The position numbers were made by a program, and so were the translations under genes. Below the pieces are notes generated by a model. That model worked only from the letters and a program-made list of their open reading frames with translations. It had not been told where the DNA came from and made no database searches. 64,000 nucleotides of DNA from Paenibacillus herberti (lineage in GTDB: Bacteria; Bacillota; Bacilli; Paenibacillales; Paenibacillaceae): assembly GCF_002233675.1 (NCBI RefSeq), contig NZ_NMUQ01000002.1, forward strand, positions 701,901 to 765,900. Direction: 5' to 3'. Below are positions 44,375-53,901 of the stretch, one piece after another. The first letter of the stretch is position 1. Each line of letters starts with the position of its first letter.

Positions 44375-45328
44375 TTAATAAATGCCTTGGCCGCCCAGCT
44401 TCTTGGACGTGTAGTTCACAATCATGAGAAGCACGAAGTTGATGACGTTGAGGAACAGCCCAATTGCAGTCGCCATGCTGTATTTGCCCTGCGTCAAGCC
44501 TATCCGGTAAACGTAGGTGTCGATAACGTCGCCGCTTTCATATACCATCGCATTGTACATATTGAATACTTGGTCGAAGCCGCCGTTCATCATGCTGCCG
44601 AAATTCAGAATAAGCAAAATGGAGATAATCGGCAGCAAGCTTGGCAGCGTAATGTAGACGGCCTGCTTAAACCGGTTCGCACCGTCGACCGTAGCCGCCT
44701 CATATAGATCGGGATTGATGCCAGCCAGCGCCGCCATATAGATAATCGTGCCCCAGCCCACTTCTTTCCATATCCCGGATAAAACCAGCAACGGACGGAA
44801 TAAGTCGTTGTTTGTCAGGAAATTGATCGGACTGCCTCCCAAAGCCACAATGATGCTGTTGACCAGTCCGTCGATAGACAAAACCGAGAAGATAATACCC
44901 GCAATCGTCACCCAGGAAATAAAGTGAGGCAAGTAAATGATCGTTTGAATGGAGCGCTTGAAAAACTTCAGCCTTACCTCGTTGAGCAAAAGCGCCAGCA
45001 AGATAGGCGCCGGAAACCCGAATACTAGCCGCAGCAAGTTGATTTCGATTGTATTGCGAAATACTTGCCAGAACTTATCCGTTTCGAAAATTTTCTGGAA
45101 ATGTTCAAGACCTACCCATGGGCTACCCATAATGCCTTTGGTTATCCAGAAGTCCTTAAAGGCGATCGTCGCCCCGTACATCGGAATGTAGCTGAAAATA
45201 ACAAGGAACACGATAGCTGGCAGTAACATCACATAGAGCATCTTATAGCCCATAATCCGCTTCCGCAGCTCGCGTCTGGCGTTTAATTTGGCATTGCCTG
45301 CATTTGCGTTCGCCACGCTTGCTTCCAT
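44375..45328 (-). CDS. ABC transporter permease, LplB/YteP-like
   Basis: 317 aa. Six hydrophobic segments, PMYGATIAFKDF and GLEHFQKIF near the N-terminal side, and the EAA loop (LYEAATVDGANRFKQAVYITLPSLLP, near 215-240), as in the LplB family. First gene of the operon; no ATPase gene in the cluster. Confidence 0.93.
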   Translation of the reverse strand: MEASVANANAGNAKLNARRELRKRIMGYKMLYVMLLPAIVFLVIFSYIPMYGATIAFKDFWITKGIMGSPWVGLEHFQKIFETDKFWQVFRNTIEINLLRLVFGFPAPILLALLLNEVRLKFFKRSIQTIIYLPHFISWVTIAGIIFSVLSIDGLVNSIIVALGGSPINFLTNNDLFRPLLVLSGIWKEVGWGTIIYMAALAGINPDLYEAATVDGANRFKQAVYITLPSLLPIISILLILNFGSMMNGGFDQVFNMYNAMVYESGDVIDTYVYRIGLTQGKYSMATAIGLFLNVINFVLLMIVNYTSKKLGGQGIY

Positions 45329-45563
45329 AGTCTCGCTTCACCTGCTCTCTTTTGATGTTAAGAAACGCGTGAATGTCCGAAAGTTCGGGCTCTCTTGTGA
45401 GAGCGTCATTCTATTTCTTCTATTCTGGCACATGCAGAAAGAGCGTTATATGTACTCAGACTGGAAGCTTGTTTGTGGTTTTTTACGATGTTTTGTTTAC
45501 GAGAACCTTCGCGGGGAGATTTTGCACATTGATTTTTTAAGTTTTTATCGGGTACACTATATA

Positions 45564-45579
45564 TAGACCAGTTGTTATA
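45564..45579. promoter_or_regulatory. Probable TetR (LmrA/YxaF-like) operator before the regulator gene
   Basis: TAGACCAGTTGTTATA contains the half-site TAGACC found in LmrA/YxaF operators and overlaps the promoter region of the TetR gene. A related near-palindrome precedes the exporter gene. Confidence 0.55.
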
Positions 45580-45591
45580 TAGGAGTTGAAA

Positions 45592-46167
45592 ATGATGGAG
45601 ACTAAGCTGAGTTCCAAGGATATCATTATAGCGACAGCGGCACGGCTGTTTGCCACGCAGGGATATCACGGCACAGGATTGAATCAAATCATTAAGGAAA
45701 GCGGATCGCCAAAGGGATCGCTATATTATTATTTCCCAAATGGCAAGGAGGAGCTGGCACTTGAGTGCATCAACCTCATCCGCCGGGACTTATACTCGAT
45801 CCTTCAAGAGCTGATGGCCAGAATGCCGAAACCAGTTGACTTTATGCAGGCTTTTGTGCTTAACATGGCCGATGCCATCGACGCTTCCGATACGGATCCT
45901 TTTGTCCCGTTTAGCTTGTGGGTCTCTGCCGAAACCTCAGCGGTCAGTGATTCTCTGCGGGCTGCGTGTCAGGCCGCCTTCGCTGAATGGAAGGCTATGA
46001 TAGCGAATAAGCTTGTGGAAACGGGGATCTCGCGGGAACGCGCGGATACAATGGCCGACCTTTCGGTATGTTTGATTGAAGGAGCTACTATTATGGCGAT
46101 TGTCGAACGTCATTCAACAGCGATTCGTCGTGTAGCCGAGCATTTTCCAGTCATTCTGCAAGAGTAG
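45592..46167 (+). CDS. TetR-family repressor, LmrA/YxaF-like
   Basis: 191 aa from the ATG 6 bases after AGGAG. N-terminal helix-turn-helix (IIATAARLFATQGYHGTGLNQIIKESGSPKGSLYYYFPNGKEEL pattern, shown here only by its ends: IIATAARLF and GSLYYYF). The C-terminal domain resembles the LmrA/YxaF C-terminal family. It should repress itself and the exporter downstream, with release by a drug. Confidence 0.88.
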   Translation: MMETKLSSKDIIIATAARLFATQGYHGTGLNQIIKESGSPKGSLYYYFPNGKEELALECINLIRRDLYSILQELMARMPKPVDFMQAFVLNMADAIDASDTDPFVPFSLWVSAETSAVSDSLRAACQAAFAEWKAMIANKLVETGISRERADTMADLSVCLIEGATIMAIVERHSTAIRRVAEHFPVILQE

Positions 46168-46210
46168 AGGTATTGGAATGGGCATGTCCCATTTTCAACT
46201 TCAAATTATA

Positions 46211-46222
46211 TAGAACGGTCTA
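46211..46222. promoter_or_regulatory. Operator-like palindrome upstream of the exporter gene
   Basis: TAGAACGGTCTA is a palindrome with one mismatch and contains the same TAGACC half-site (as GGTCTA) seen before the TetR gene. It lies 57 bp upstream of the exporter start. Confidence 0.6.
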
Positions 46223-46278
46223 ATTAAATTATGATGCAGTTATGACTGCATCCTTAAATATTAAGGAGTGAAGAATCC

Positions 46279-47730
46279 ATGCAGGTTTCAGCATCATCAT
46301 CCGGCCCCGAACTGAAAGCAGCTAAGAAAGACATTAAAGTATTTCCTATCGTCCTTGCTTTTATGATTAGCGGTTTCGTAGGTCTTTTTAGTGAAACGGC
46401 GTTGAACGTCGCACTGACCGATCTAATGCAGGTCTTTAATGTTGGTTCGGCGACCATTCAATGGCTGACGACGGGTTATCTTTTAACAATGGGAGTTCTC
46501 GTACCATTATCAGGTTTATTAATTCAGCGGTTCTCGACGAGACAACTGTTTATTGCAGCACTCGTTTTCTCTAGTATTGGGGCTTTGATCGGGGCAGTCG
46601 CTTCTAGCTTCGGCGTATTGATGATATCGCGCATTATCCAAGCAATCGGCACCGCAATATTGCTGCCGCTTATGTTTAATACGATACTGGTTATTTTCCC
46701 GATCGAAAAACGCGGTGCGGCGATGGGTCTGATCAGCCTAGTCATCATGTTCGCCCCTGCGATTGGACCGACGATCGCCGGTCTTGTAATTGAAGAGCTG
46801 GGCTGGAACTATATCTTTGGGATCTCTTTCTTTGTGCTTATTATTGCCCTTATTATCGGGATTTTTAAGATGGAGAACATTTCTGAAACGACCAAGCCGC
46901 GCTTCGATGTGTTATCCATGCTGCTGTCCACGCTCGGCTTCGGAGGCGTCGTTTTCGGTTTCAGCAGCGCTGGGCACGGCGGATGGTCGAGCCCTACCGT
47001 GTCAATCTCACTTGCGGTTGGTCTGGTGGCTCTTATCCTTTTCTCGGTTCGTCAGTTGAGGATGCCAACGCCACTACTTGATTTGCGCGTTTTCAAGTAC
47101 CCGATGTTTGCAGTCGGCTCTTTCATGGTGGCCCTCAGCATGATGATACTCCTGTCATCAATGCTAGTGTTGCCGATGTACTTGCAAACGGGTCTTGTTA
47201 TATCCACACTTAGCGTTGGTTTAATTATGTTGCCGGGAAGCGCATTGAACGGGCTCATGGCCCCGCTAATGGGCAAATTGTTCGACAATTACGGACCGAA
47301 ATGGCTCGTCATTCCGGGGCTTGCTTTGATGTCTGCCGCCCTCTGGCTATTCTCCGGTGTTACACTTACTTCATCGGTTAGTTTTATTATCGCCATCCAT
47401 ATTATGATGATGATCGGCGTTTCCATGATCATGATGCCTGCCTCAACGAATGGCCTCAACCAGCTTCCACCAGAGCTTTATCCGCACGGCACTGCAATTA
47501 TAAACACGCTGCAGCAGGTGTTCGGCGCGATCGGCACAGCCCTTGCGGTCAGCATCATGAACAACGGATCAGAGAACTTTATAAGCCAAGCCGACAACCC
47601 AAACAACCCTTCGCTTCTCCCAGCTGCCTTAACAGCTGGTGTGCAAGACGTGTTCCTGTTCGGTATGATCATCAGTGTGATCGGATTCTTGCTCTCTCTT
47701 TTTGTTAAAAGGGTTGCATTGCCGAAATAA
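46279..47730 (+). CDS. DHA2-type MFS drug exporter, LmrB-like
   Basis: 483 aa. Membrane antiporter with about 14 hydrophobic segments. Motif A-like and motif C-like sequences are visible (GLLIQRFSTRQLF between helices 2 and 3; MFAPAIGPTIAGL in helix 5). The close pairing with an LmrA-like repressor mirrors the lmrAB arrangement of Bacillus, where the exporter gives lincomycin or puromycin resistance; substrates here are unknown. AAGGAG precedes the ATG. Confidence 0.9.
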   Translation: MQVSASSSGPELKAAKKDIKVFPIVLAFMISGFVGLFSETALNVALTDLMQVFNVGSATIQWLTTGYLLTMGVLVPLSGLLIQRFSTRQLFIAALVFSSIGALIGAVASSFGVLMISRIIQAIGTAILLPLMFNTILVIFPIEKRGAAMGLISLVIMFAPAIGPTIAGLVIEELGWNYIFGISFFVLIIALIIGIFKMENISETTKPRFDVLSMLLSTLGFGGVVFGFSSAGHGGWSSPTVSISLAVGLVALILFSVRQLRMPTPLLDLRVFKYPMFAVGSFMVALSMMILLSSMLVLPMYLQTGLVISTLSVGLIMLPGSALNGLMAPLMGKLFDNYGPKWLVIPGLALMSAALWLFSGVTLTSSVSFIIAIHIMMMIGVSMIMMPASTNGLNQLPPELYPHGTAIINTLQQVFGAIGTALAVSIMNNGSENFISQADNPNNPSLLPAALTAGVQDVFLFGMIISVIGFLLSLFVKRVALPK

Positions 47731-47749
47731 TTAAAAAGCTACATCAAAA

Positions 47750-47803
47750 GCATAAAATCCATCGAGAACCGGTATACTATCGGTTGTTCAATGGATTTTA
47801 TGC
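47750..47803. terminator. Bidirectional terminator
   Basis: GCATAAAATCCAT pairs with ATGGATTTTATGC, with an inner ACCG/CGGT stem, between the convergent exporter and response regulator genes. Confidence 0.85.
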
Positions 47804-47812
47804 TGTATTTCG

Positions 47813-49291
47813 CTAAGCCTTCCTCCGCTGCTTGTACTCCAACGGCGATACGCCAAGATGCTTCTTGAACAGCTTGCTGAACTGGGCGTAATCGTCGTAT
47901 CCGACGAGCTTGCCGACCTCATAAAGGGAAATATCCTTTTCCAGCAAAGACACGGCCGCCTCCAGCCTTTTGTGAATCAAATAATTAATAAAGCTTTTGC
48001 CCTTCTCCTGCTTAAACAGATGGCTTAAATAGTTCGGGCTAATATAGTATTTCTGCGCCATTTCCTTCAGTGAAATCCGATGTGCAAACATGCGATCCAG
48101 ATCGCGGGTAATTTCCTCAACAATCGGCACGGCATTGATCTCGCCTGGCTTTTTCTTCTGCTCCTCGATCCGCAGCATCATCTCTTCCAGCAAATCTTGC
48201 GGCTTGCCGTAATAGATGACAAGATCCTGCGCGGTAACAAAGTCCTCTTCTCCTAAGGTACCAGGCGATATGAGGCCAGAAAGCGAAATAACGAATAGAT
48301 TGTACAGCTCAGCCAAGCCGCTCAAATGAATGCGTCCGCGCTGAACGCCCTTCTGGATGTCGTATACTGCCGCCTCCAAATGCTCCACTCTTGTTGCTTT
48401 GCCGATTTGCGCCTTCAGTGCTGGTACGGCCGCATTGACGTTGGGACGATGCCGATAAATGCCGCTTTTTCCGTTCAAGCTCGACGTGTCCGCCATCCGG
48501 TTCGACTGCTGGTACAGCCGATGAACCCCATGATCGGCCGAACCGATGCTGCTGATGCCAACCTCCCAACTGCGTGCCGATGTCTCGCGTCTTGCTTCGT
48601 GATACAATTTGCGCAGCGTTGTGGCTGGAAGCAAAGGCAGGCTAAGCAAATACGTCGATTTAACCGGGCTGTTGCGGCATTTAAAATAATCGATCCGGTA
48701 CGATTGGAGCAGGCCGTCAATGTCCTGTAAATCCTTCTCTGTCAGTGCCTCCGGACTTTTTACCGTCATAAATACATACTGCTCCCCCAGTTTGAAGGTC
48801 ACGCCGGTGGATGTAATACGATCGATTATTTGACGAATCGTCACATCACTCTCGATCCATTCCAGCAGCATGACGGATTGGTCGTACACCTGCTGGAAAC
48901 GGCGCTCTCGCTCCCGCTCCTGAAGACGCTGAGAGCAGTTCTCCAGCGTTTGCAGCAGCTCGTCCGTGTTGACCGGCTTTAGCAAATAGTTGAAACAGCC
49001 CTTTTCAATCGCTTGTTTGGCATACGTAAAGTCGCTGTAGGCGCTCATAAACACAACTAGCGTTCCCGGCGAAACCCGGTTTGTGAATTCGAGCAGGTCC
49101 AAGCCGGTTTTGCCCGGCATGCGAATATCGCTAATAATAACGTCGATTCGCTGCCTGCGAAGCAGGCTCTCGGCGATATTGACATCATTCGCCTTGGCGA
49201 CAATGTTGAACCCCGCTTCCTGCCAATCGATAATCTGTTCCATATCTTTCAAAATCCAAGGTTCGTCGTCTACTAGAAGCAAATTATACAT
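47813..49291 (-). CDS. Response regulator with AraC-type DNA-binding domain (YesN family)
   Basis: 492 aa. Start at ATG TAT AAT, 9 bases after AAGGAGG; it overlaps the kinase gene by 8 bases. Receiver domain with Asp55 (VIISDIRMP). The C-terminal AraC domain shows SLKEMAQKYYISPNYLSHLF and LYEVGKLVGYDDYAQFSKLF followed by GVSPLEYKQ. The partner kinase is encoded immediately upstream. No transporter is adjacent in this orientation; the LplABC operon or the surface-protein cluster could be targets. Confidence 0.92.
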   Translation of the reverse strand: MYNLLLVDDEPWILKDMEQIIDWQEAGFNIVAKANDVNIAESLLRRQRIDVIISDIRMPGKTGLDLLEFTNRVSPGTLVVFMSAYSDFTYAKQAIEKGCFNYLLKPVNTDELLQTLENCSQRLQERERERRFQQVYDQSVMLLEWIESDVTIRQIIDRITSTGVTFKLGEQYVFMTVKSPEALTEKDLQDIDGLLQSYRIDYFKCRNSPVKSTYLLSLPLLPATTLRKLYHEARRETSARSWEVGISSIGSADHGVHRLYQQSNRMADTSSLNGKSGIYRHRPNVNAAVPALKAQIGKATRVEHLEAAVYDIQKGVQRGRIHLSGLAELYNLFVISLSGLISPGTLGEEDFVTAQDLVIYYGKPQDLLEEMMLRIEEQKKKPGEINAVPIVEEITRDLDRMFAHRISLKEMAQKYYISPNYLSHLFKQEKGKSFINYLIHKRLEAAVSLLEKDISLYEVGKLVGYDDYAQFSKLFKKHLGVSPLEYKQRRKA

Positions 49292-51086
49292 GGCTGACAA
49301 CCTCCTTCTCTCTCAGAGGGACCGTAATGGTCACGATCGTACCCTTGTCTTTCCAACTCTTAATCGTTAGTCCATAGGGCTCGCCGTAATAGATTTGTAT
49401 CCGCTTGTGGATATTAACCAGGCCGATTCCCTGACCGATCGCGCCGCTCTCCTTCTCTGCCGGAACAATAATGCCGGCAAGCTCCTGACGCAGACTTTCC
49501 AGCTTCTCCTCCGTCATGCCGCCGCCATTGTCCATCACTTTGATTTTCCACACATCATTCTCAGCATAAGCCCTAATACGGATAATCCAGCGTCCGCCTT
49601 TCTCCTCCAGACCATGCATAAGAGAGTTCTCGACCAGAGGCTGTAAAATCAGCTTCACGATCGACCGGCTGCTCAGCGAAGGCTCCATATCCGCCTTAAA
49701 CTGCAAGCGGTCACCGAAACGAATCTTTTGAATCGCGATGTACCGCTCCAAATGCTCCAGTTCTTTCAATAGCAGAACATATTCACCGCTTCGGGTAATG
49801 TAACGGAAATACTGGACGAGATTGTCGATCGCTTCCGCAACCTCTTTTTTGGCGTTGGACATCGACATTCCCCGGATCGAATGCAGCACATTGTAGAGAA
49901 AATGAGCGTTGATCTGGCTCTGCAGGCCGTTCAGTTGAAACAGCTGCTTGTCCATCTCCGTCTGATGCAGCTGCTGCTGGGACTGCAGTAGATTCTCGGT
50001 CAGCTTCTTGATTTGCCTGAGCATATTGTTGAAATGATCCTGTATGACGGTAATCTCATTTTTATAGGTGAATTTGAGCTTGGCGTCTAGATCTCCGCTA
50101 GCAGCGCTGTCAAACGCGTCCACAAGCCGGGTGATGGGATGTGTGAGCCGTATATTAAACGACACCGCCGCCAGGCCAACGACAAAGATTGCGAGGGCTA
50201 TCACACCGATGACCGAAAATTGAATGACATTCGCTTTTTCCAGCAATTTGTCCTTATCAATAAGAGCGACGAACTTCCAGTCCAGGCTTTTGATCGGAAG
50301 GGATTGATAGAGATAATTGACCCCATCCAAGCGGATATCCGACACGCTCTCAAGCGGCTGCCCCCCGATTATCGGCCTAACCAGCTCATAATTTAGCCGA
50401 CTGGATGAGGAGCCGATTAAATCTCCCTCGCCATTGACGATAAATAGATTCGCTTTGCTGCCCATGCTGCCTGTCTGTAATATTTTCTGAATCCACTGCG
50501 TGTCTAGCAAAATGGCCCCAATATAGATGTTTTGCATATATTGCTTGGAATAAACCGATTTAACTTGCCTGAACGCGAGCAGACCTTGTTTTTTGTCCGT
50601 TCCTTCCATGGGGGGAGAGATCTGAATTTTGACGTTGACCGAATTCATTAAATTTTTGGAGCGCAAATAGTCCAGCTCGTCCCGGAACACCTGTCCTGTG
50701 GAAACCTCGTTATTGCTTTCAAAATTGATGAGCGAGATGGACTTAATGGTAGGATCAATCGACATGTAGGAACTTAGGTTTTTAAACTGGAATTGCGAAA
50801 TCTGCCATGGCGTATTCGAGACGGCGATTTGCTGAATGTTGGGGTTGTAAAAGACCGCTTTGGACAACTGATCAATGCGGTTGAAGTAATCGTCGAAACG
50901 ACTGTTCGCTTGGAGGACAAACTGCTCCATATTGTCCAGCGCATTCTGCTTCAACGTATGCACATAGGCGATGTAACCGGCAGTTCCCAACACACAGATG
51001 GGCAAGATGGCAATACATATATTGGTCACGATCATAAGGTAGCTCAGTCTATATTTTAATGTATACGCTATCATCCTCTTGTACAT
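49284..51086 (-). CDS. Sensor histidine kinase, YesM family
   Basis: 600 aa, ATG 5 bases after GGAGG. First membrane helix about 19-40, extracellular sensor region to about 285, second helix about 285-310, HAMP near 315-365, then the kinase core with QSQINAHFLYNVLHSIRG (phospho-His), LILQPLVENSLMHG, DNGGGMTEE and GIGLVNIHKRI. It couples an external signal to the overlapping response regulator. Confidence 0.93.
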   Translation of the reverse strand: MYKRMIAYTLKYRLSYLMIVTNICIAILPICVLGTAGYIAYVHTLKQNALDNMEQFVLQANSRFDDYFNRIDQLSKAVFYNPNIQQIAVSNTPWQISQFQFKNLSSYMSIDPTIKSISLINFESNNEVSTGQVFRDELDYLRSKNLMNSVNVKIQISPPMEGTDKKQGLLAFRQVKSVYSKQYMQNIYIGAILLDTQWIQKILQTGSMGSKANLFIVNGEGDLIGSSSSRLNYELVRPIIGGQPLESVSDIRLDGVNYLYQSLPIKSLDWKFVALIDKDKLLEKANVIQFSVIGVIALAIFVVGLAAVSFNIRLTHPITRLVDAFDSAASGDLDAKLKFTYKNEITVIQDHFNNMLRQIKKLTENLLQSQQQLHQTEMDKQLFQLNGLQSQINAHFLYNVLHSIRGMSMSNAKKEVAEAIDNLVQYFRYITRSGEYVLLLKELEHLERYIAIQKIRFGDRLQFKADMEPSLSSRSIVKLILQPLVENSLMHGLEEKGGRWIIRIRAYAENDVWKIKVMDNGGGMTEEKLESLRQELAGIIVPAEKESGAIGQGIGLVNIHKRIQIYYGEPYGLTIKSWKDKGTIVTITVPLREKEVVSHV

Positions 51087-51243
51087 AGAAGCCTCCGCTA
51101 AAGAGATGATTAGGAATGATCACGTGAACTCCCCTTCTATTGTTGCAATTCTCCGATAGGGCGTACATGGACTTTTCAACGCAATTGCTTGTATTTTTAT
51201 CCTGCATTTTGCCCAAATCGATTCTCTCCTGGCAAACGCCCGT

Positions 51244-51272
51244 ACCAGCTCTCGCCTGATAAGTATACAATA
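51244..51272 (+). promoter_or_regulatory. Sigma-K-like promoter of the first propeller-collagen gene
   Basis: ACC at 51244-51246 and TATACAATA at 51264-51272 (spacing 17) approximate the sigma-K consensus AC-N16/17-CATANNNTA. The sequence after it (ACAGATCAA) is shared with the copy before the gene at 60364. Confidence 0.55.
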
Positions 51273-51302
51273 ACAGATCAAATTCGATCAGGAGGCGCAG
51301 CT

Positions 51303-53774
51303 ATGACGGAAATACCGTCGCAACACTCTGCTCAATTGAGACAGACGCTTGGAGGCAGGCCCGTTTTTGAACTTAACGCCGGTCAAACGGATGACCAGGT
51401 CGCCTATCTTCTGCGGGGTGCGGATTCAACTCTGTATTTTACCCCTTCACATATTGCCATGCTGTTTAGCAAACCAGTCCATAGGGAGGACCTCACCGGA
51501 ACCACAACGTCATCTTCCAAAAAACAGTGGGAAACATGGGGACTGCGCATGCGCTTTGCAGGCGCTCAAAAGCAGCCGCTTATTCAAGGACTGAACCAAC
51601 TGGAAGCGACTAAAAACTATTTTGTCGGCAAGGATGCTTCCATGTGGCGCTCCAATGTTCCGACCTTTGATAAAATCCAATACAGCGAACTCTACTCCGG
51701 TGTTGATCTGGTATTCTACTGGTCCGGCGAGCAGTTGGAGTTCGACTTTATCCTCTCGCCGGGCGGAGATCCCAGCAGCATCGTGCTGGAATTTGATGAT
51801 GCGGACGAAACAATCGTCGAAGACAACGGAAGCCTTGCCGTTACCGTAAGCGGGAATCAAGTTCGGCTGCGTCCTCCAATCATTTATCAGGAACGAAGCG
51901 GCGACAAAATCGTCATAAACGGCGGATATCAGGTGCTGGAGGGCGGCAAGGTCGGGTTTGAGCTGCAGGAAGAATATGATCCTGCCCTAGCCCTCGTCAT
52001 TGATCCGGTTCTGGATTATTCGACCTATCTTAGCGGAGATCTGTTTACAGTAGGCAACGGGATCGCGGTGGATGCCAACGGCAACGCCTATGTGACGGGA
52101 AGAACGATGGCGAACAACTTTCCGACTCAAGGAGCGATCCAGTCTAGCTTGGGTGGGGACACGGATGCTTTTATTACGAAATTCAGCACAGCTGGGAATA
52201 CATTGATCTATTCCACTTATTTGGGCGGCAGCAATTTTGACGAGGGTAACTCCATAACAGTTGACCGCTTCAATAACGTTTATGTAACCGGATTTACGAC
52301 CTCAATAGATTTTCCAATAGCTTCCGCTGTGCAGCCTATCGCTCCTTTGAATGGGAACGCTTTTGTCACCAGTCTCGATCCTACGGGCGGTGTCTTGAAT
52401 TATTCAACTTACCTTGGCGGCGACGGAGATGATTCTGGTTTTGGAATAGCGGTGGACAGCTCCCTCAACGCTTATATTACGGGAAATACAGATTCAACCA
52501 ATTTCCCGTTGCAGAATCCACTACAGCCGACTTTGCCCGCAGCGATCAGCGCCTTTGTGACGAAGCTGGCTTCAACGGGCTTGACCCTTTTGTACTCCAC
52601 CTATTTTGGAGGCCCAAATTCCACTACAGCAAGCGGCATCGCCGTTGACGGCTTCAGCAATATGTATATTGCGGGGACAACAAGCACGGGCCTGCCGCTC
52701 GCCAATCCCATTCAACCCCTGTACGGCGGGGGAATCAGCGATGCCTTTATTACCAAAATAGATGCAACCGGAGCCTCTCTGCTCTATTCGACCTATCTTG
52801 GCGGCAGCGGAGACGATACGGGTGCAGGCATTGCCGTCGACACCTTTGGAAACGCCTATGTGACGGGCTCCACGCCGTCCACCGATTTCCCGACGGCCAA
52901 TGCGGTCCAGCCTGCTCTTGGAGGGGGCAATGATGCTTTTGTATGCAAAATCAACACGGCTGGCAGCGGATTTATTTTCTCCACCTATTTGGGCGGCTCC
53001 GCGGATGATTTCGGCTTCGGCGTCGCAACCGATCCATTTGCTAATACCTATGTGACGGGGGTTACAGATTCGTTTAATTTCCCGCTGGCCAATCCGCTCC
53101 AATCCACAACAGACGGAGCCGATGCTTTTATTACCAAGCTTAACCTGAACGGCGCCTTTATCTATTCCACTTATCTGGGGGGCTCTAATCCGGACGCGGG
53201 ACAATCGATTGCGGCGGACTTTAGCGGCAACGCCTATGTGACCGGGGCAACAACCTCACTTGACTTTCCGGTGGTAAATCCGTTCCAGCCGTCGTTGGAG
53301 GCGATTCCGGCCGCATTTGTGTCCAAAATAACCGAGGTCGTCGCCGTCGGGCCCACTGGACCGACCGGTGCGACTGGAGCGACTGGAGCGACCGGCGCGG
53401 GCGGTGCGACCGGCTCCACAGGACCGACAGGGCCGATAGGACTTTCCGTTACAGGGCCGACAGGCGCTACGGGGCTTTCCATTACAGGATCGACAGGAGC
53501 GTCAGGCACCGAGGGGGCCACCGGGCCCGTCGGAGCGGCGGGGATGATGGGACTGCCGGGACTACCGGGAACGGAAGGTTCAACCGGTGCAACCGGGCTG
53601 ACCGGCATGAAAGGCAGCACGGGATCTTCCGGCCCCCGCGGACAGAGAGGGCGCCGCGGTCCCGCCGGCAAAACGATTAAAATCGTTAAAATCATCCGAA
53701 TCAACTGCCGCTGCCGACACAAGCGGCATAAATGCTGCAAGAAGCACCCGAAGAAGCGCCGCTCGGGACGGTAA
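51303..53774 (+). CDS. Leaderless DUF7948/SBBP seven-repeat propeller protein with collagen-like stalk, paralogue A
   Basis: 823 aa from the ATG 7 bases after AGGAGG. No signal peptide. Residues about 15-230 form a DUF7948-like domain ([44 protein letters not shown]). Seven SBBP repeats (each YSTYLGG-type, GIAVD, AYVTG, FP) span about 235-675, consistent with a seven-bladed beta-propeller. Gly-X-Y repeats rich in GPTGATG run from 682 to 790 with short breaks. The end is [13 protein letters not shown] and a Cys/His/Lys/Arg-rich tail. GPT-rich collagen segments and lack of a leader recall BclA-type exosporium filaments. Surface-spore location is inferred. Confidence 0.85.
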   Translation: MTEIPSQHSAQLRQTLGGRPVFELNAGQTDDQVAYLLRGADSTLYFTPSHIAMLFSKPVHREDLTGTTTSSSKKQWETWGLRMRFAGAQKQPLIQGLNQLEATKNYFVGKDASMWRSNVPTFDKIQYSELYSGVDLVFYWSGEQLEFDFILSPGGDPSSIVLEFDDADETIVEDNGSLAVTVSGNQVRLRPPIIYQERSGDKIVINGGYQVLEGGKVGFELQEEYDPALALVIDPVLDYSTYLSGDLFTVGNGIAVDANGNAYVTGRTMANNFPTQGAIQSSLGGDTDAFITKFSTAGNTLIYSTYLGGSNFDEGNSITVDRFNNVYVTGFTTSIDFPIASAVQPIAPLNGNAFVTSLDPTGGVLNYSTYLGGDGDDSGFGIAVDSSLNAYITGNTDSTNFPLQNPLQPTLPAAISAFVTKLASTGLTLLYSTYFGGPNSTTASGIAVDGFSNMYIAGTTSTGLPLANPIQPLYGGGISDAFITKIDATGASLLYSTYLGGSGDDTGAGIAVDTFGNAYVTGSTPSTDFPTANAVQPALGGGNDAFVCKINTAGSGFIFSTYLGGSADDFGFGVATDPFANTYVTGVTDSFNFPLANPLQSTTDGADAFITKLNLNGAFIYSTYLGGSNPDAGQSIAADFSGNAYVTGATTSLDFPVVNPFQPSLEAIPAAFVSKITEVVAVGPTGPTGATGATGATGAGGATGSTGPTGPIGLSVTGPTGATGLSITGSTGASGTEGATGPVGAAGMMGLPGLPGTEGSTGATGLTGMKGSTGSSGPRGQRGRRGPAGKTIKIVKIIRINCRCRHKRHKCCKKHPKKRRSGR

Positions 53775-53861
53775 AGGGCTCCGTCCCACCGCCTCTTCCC
53801 TTTAGGCAGCCCATTTTCAGAAATTGGTGTCGTTCGCCCTTGCCAGCTTCCACCTATAGAA

Positions 53862-53870
53862 AATACAATA
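53862..53870 (+). promoter_or_regulatory. Possible -10 element of the second propeller-collagen gene
   Basis: AATACAATA resembles the -10 elements before the other genes of the cluster, and the following TCAAATCAAA is similar, but no AC is present at the expected -35 position. Confidence 0.35.
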
Positions 53871-53901
53871 TCAAATCAAAAAAGGAATGGGAGGCGCAGC
53901 A

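Noticed and set aside
52572-53204. 210-aa antisense frame in paralogue A
   Set aside because: Repeats of the propeller coding sequence keep the opposite strand open; there is no ribosome-binding site and similar shadows occur in the paralogues.
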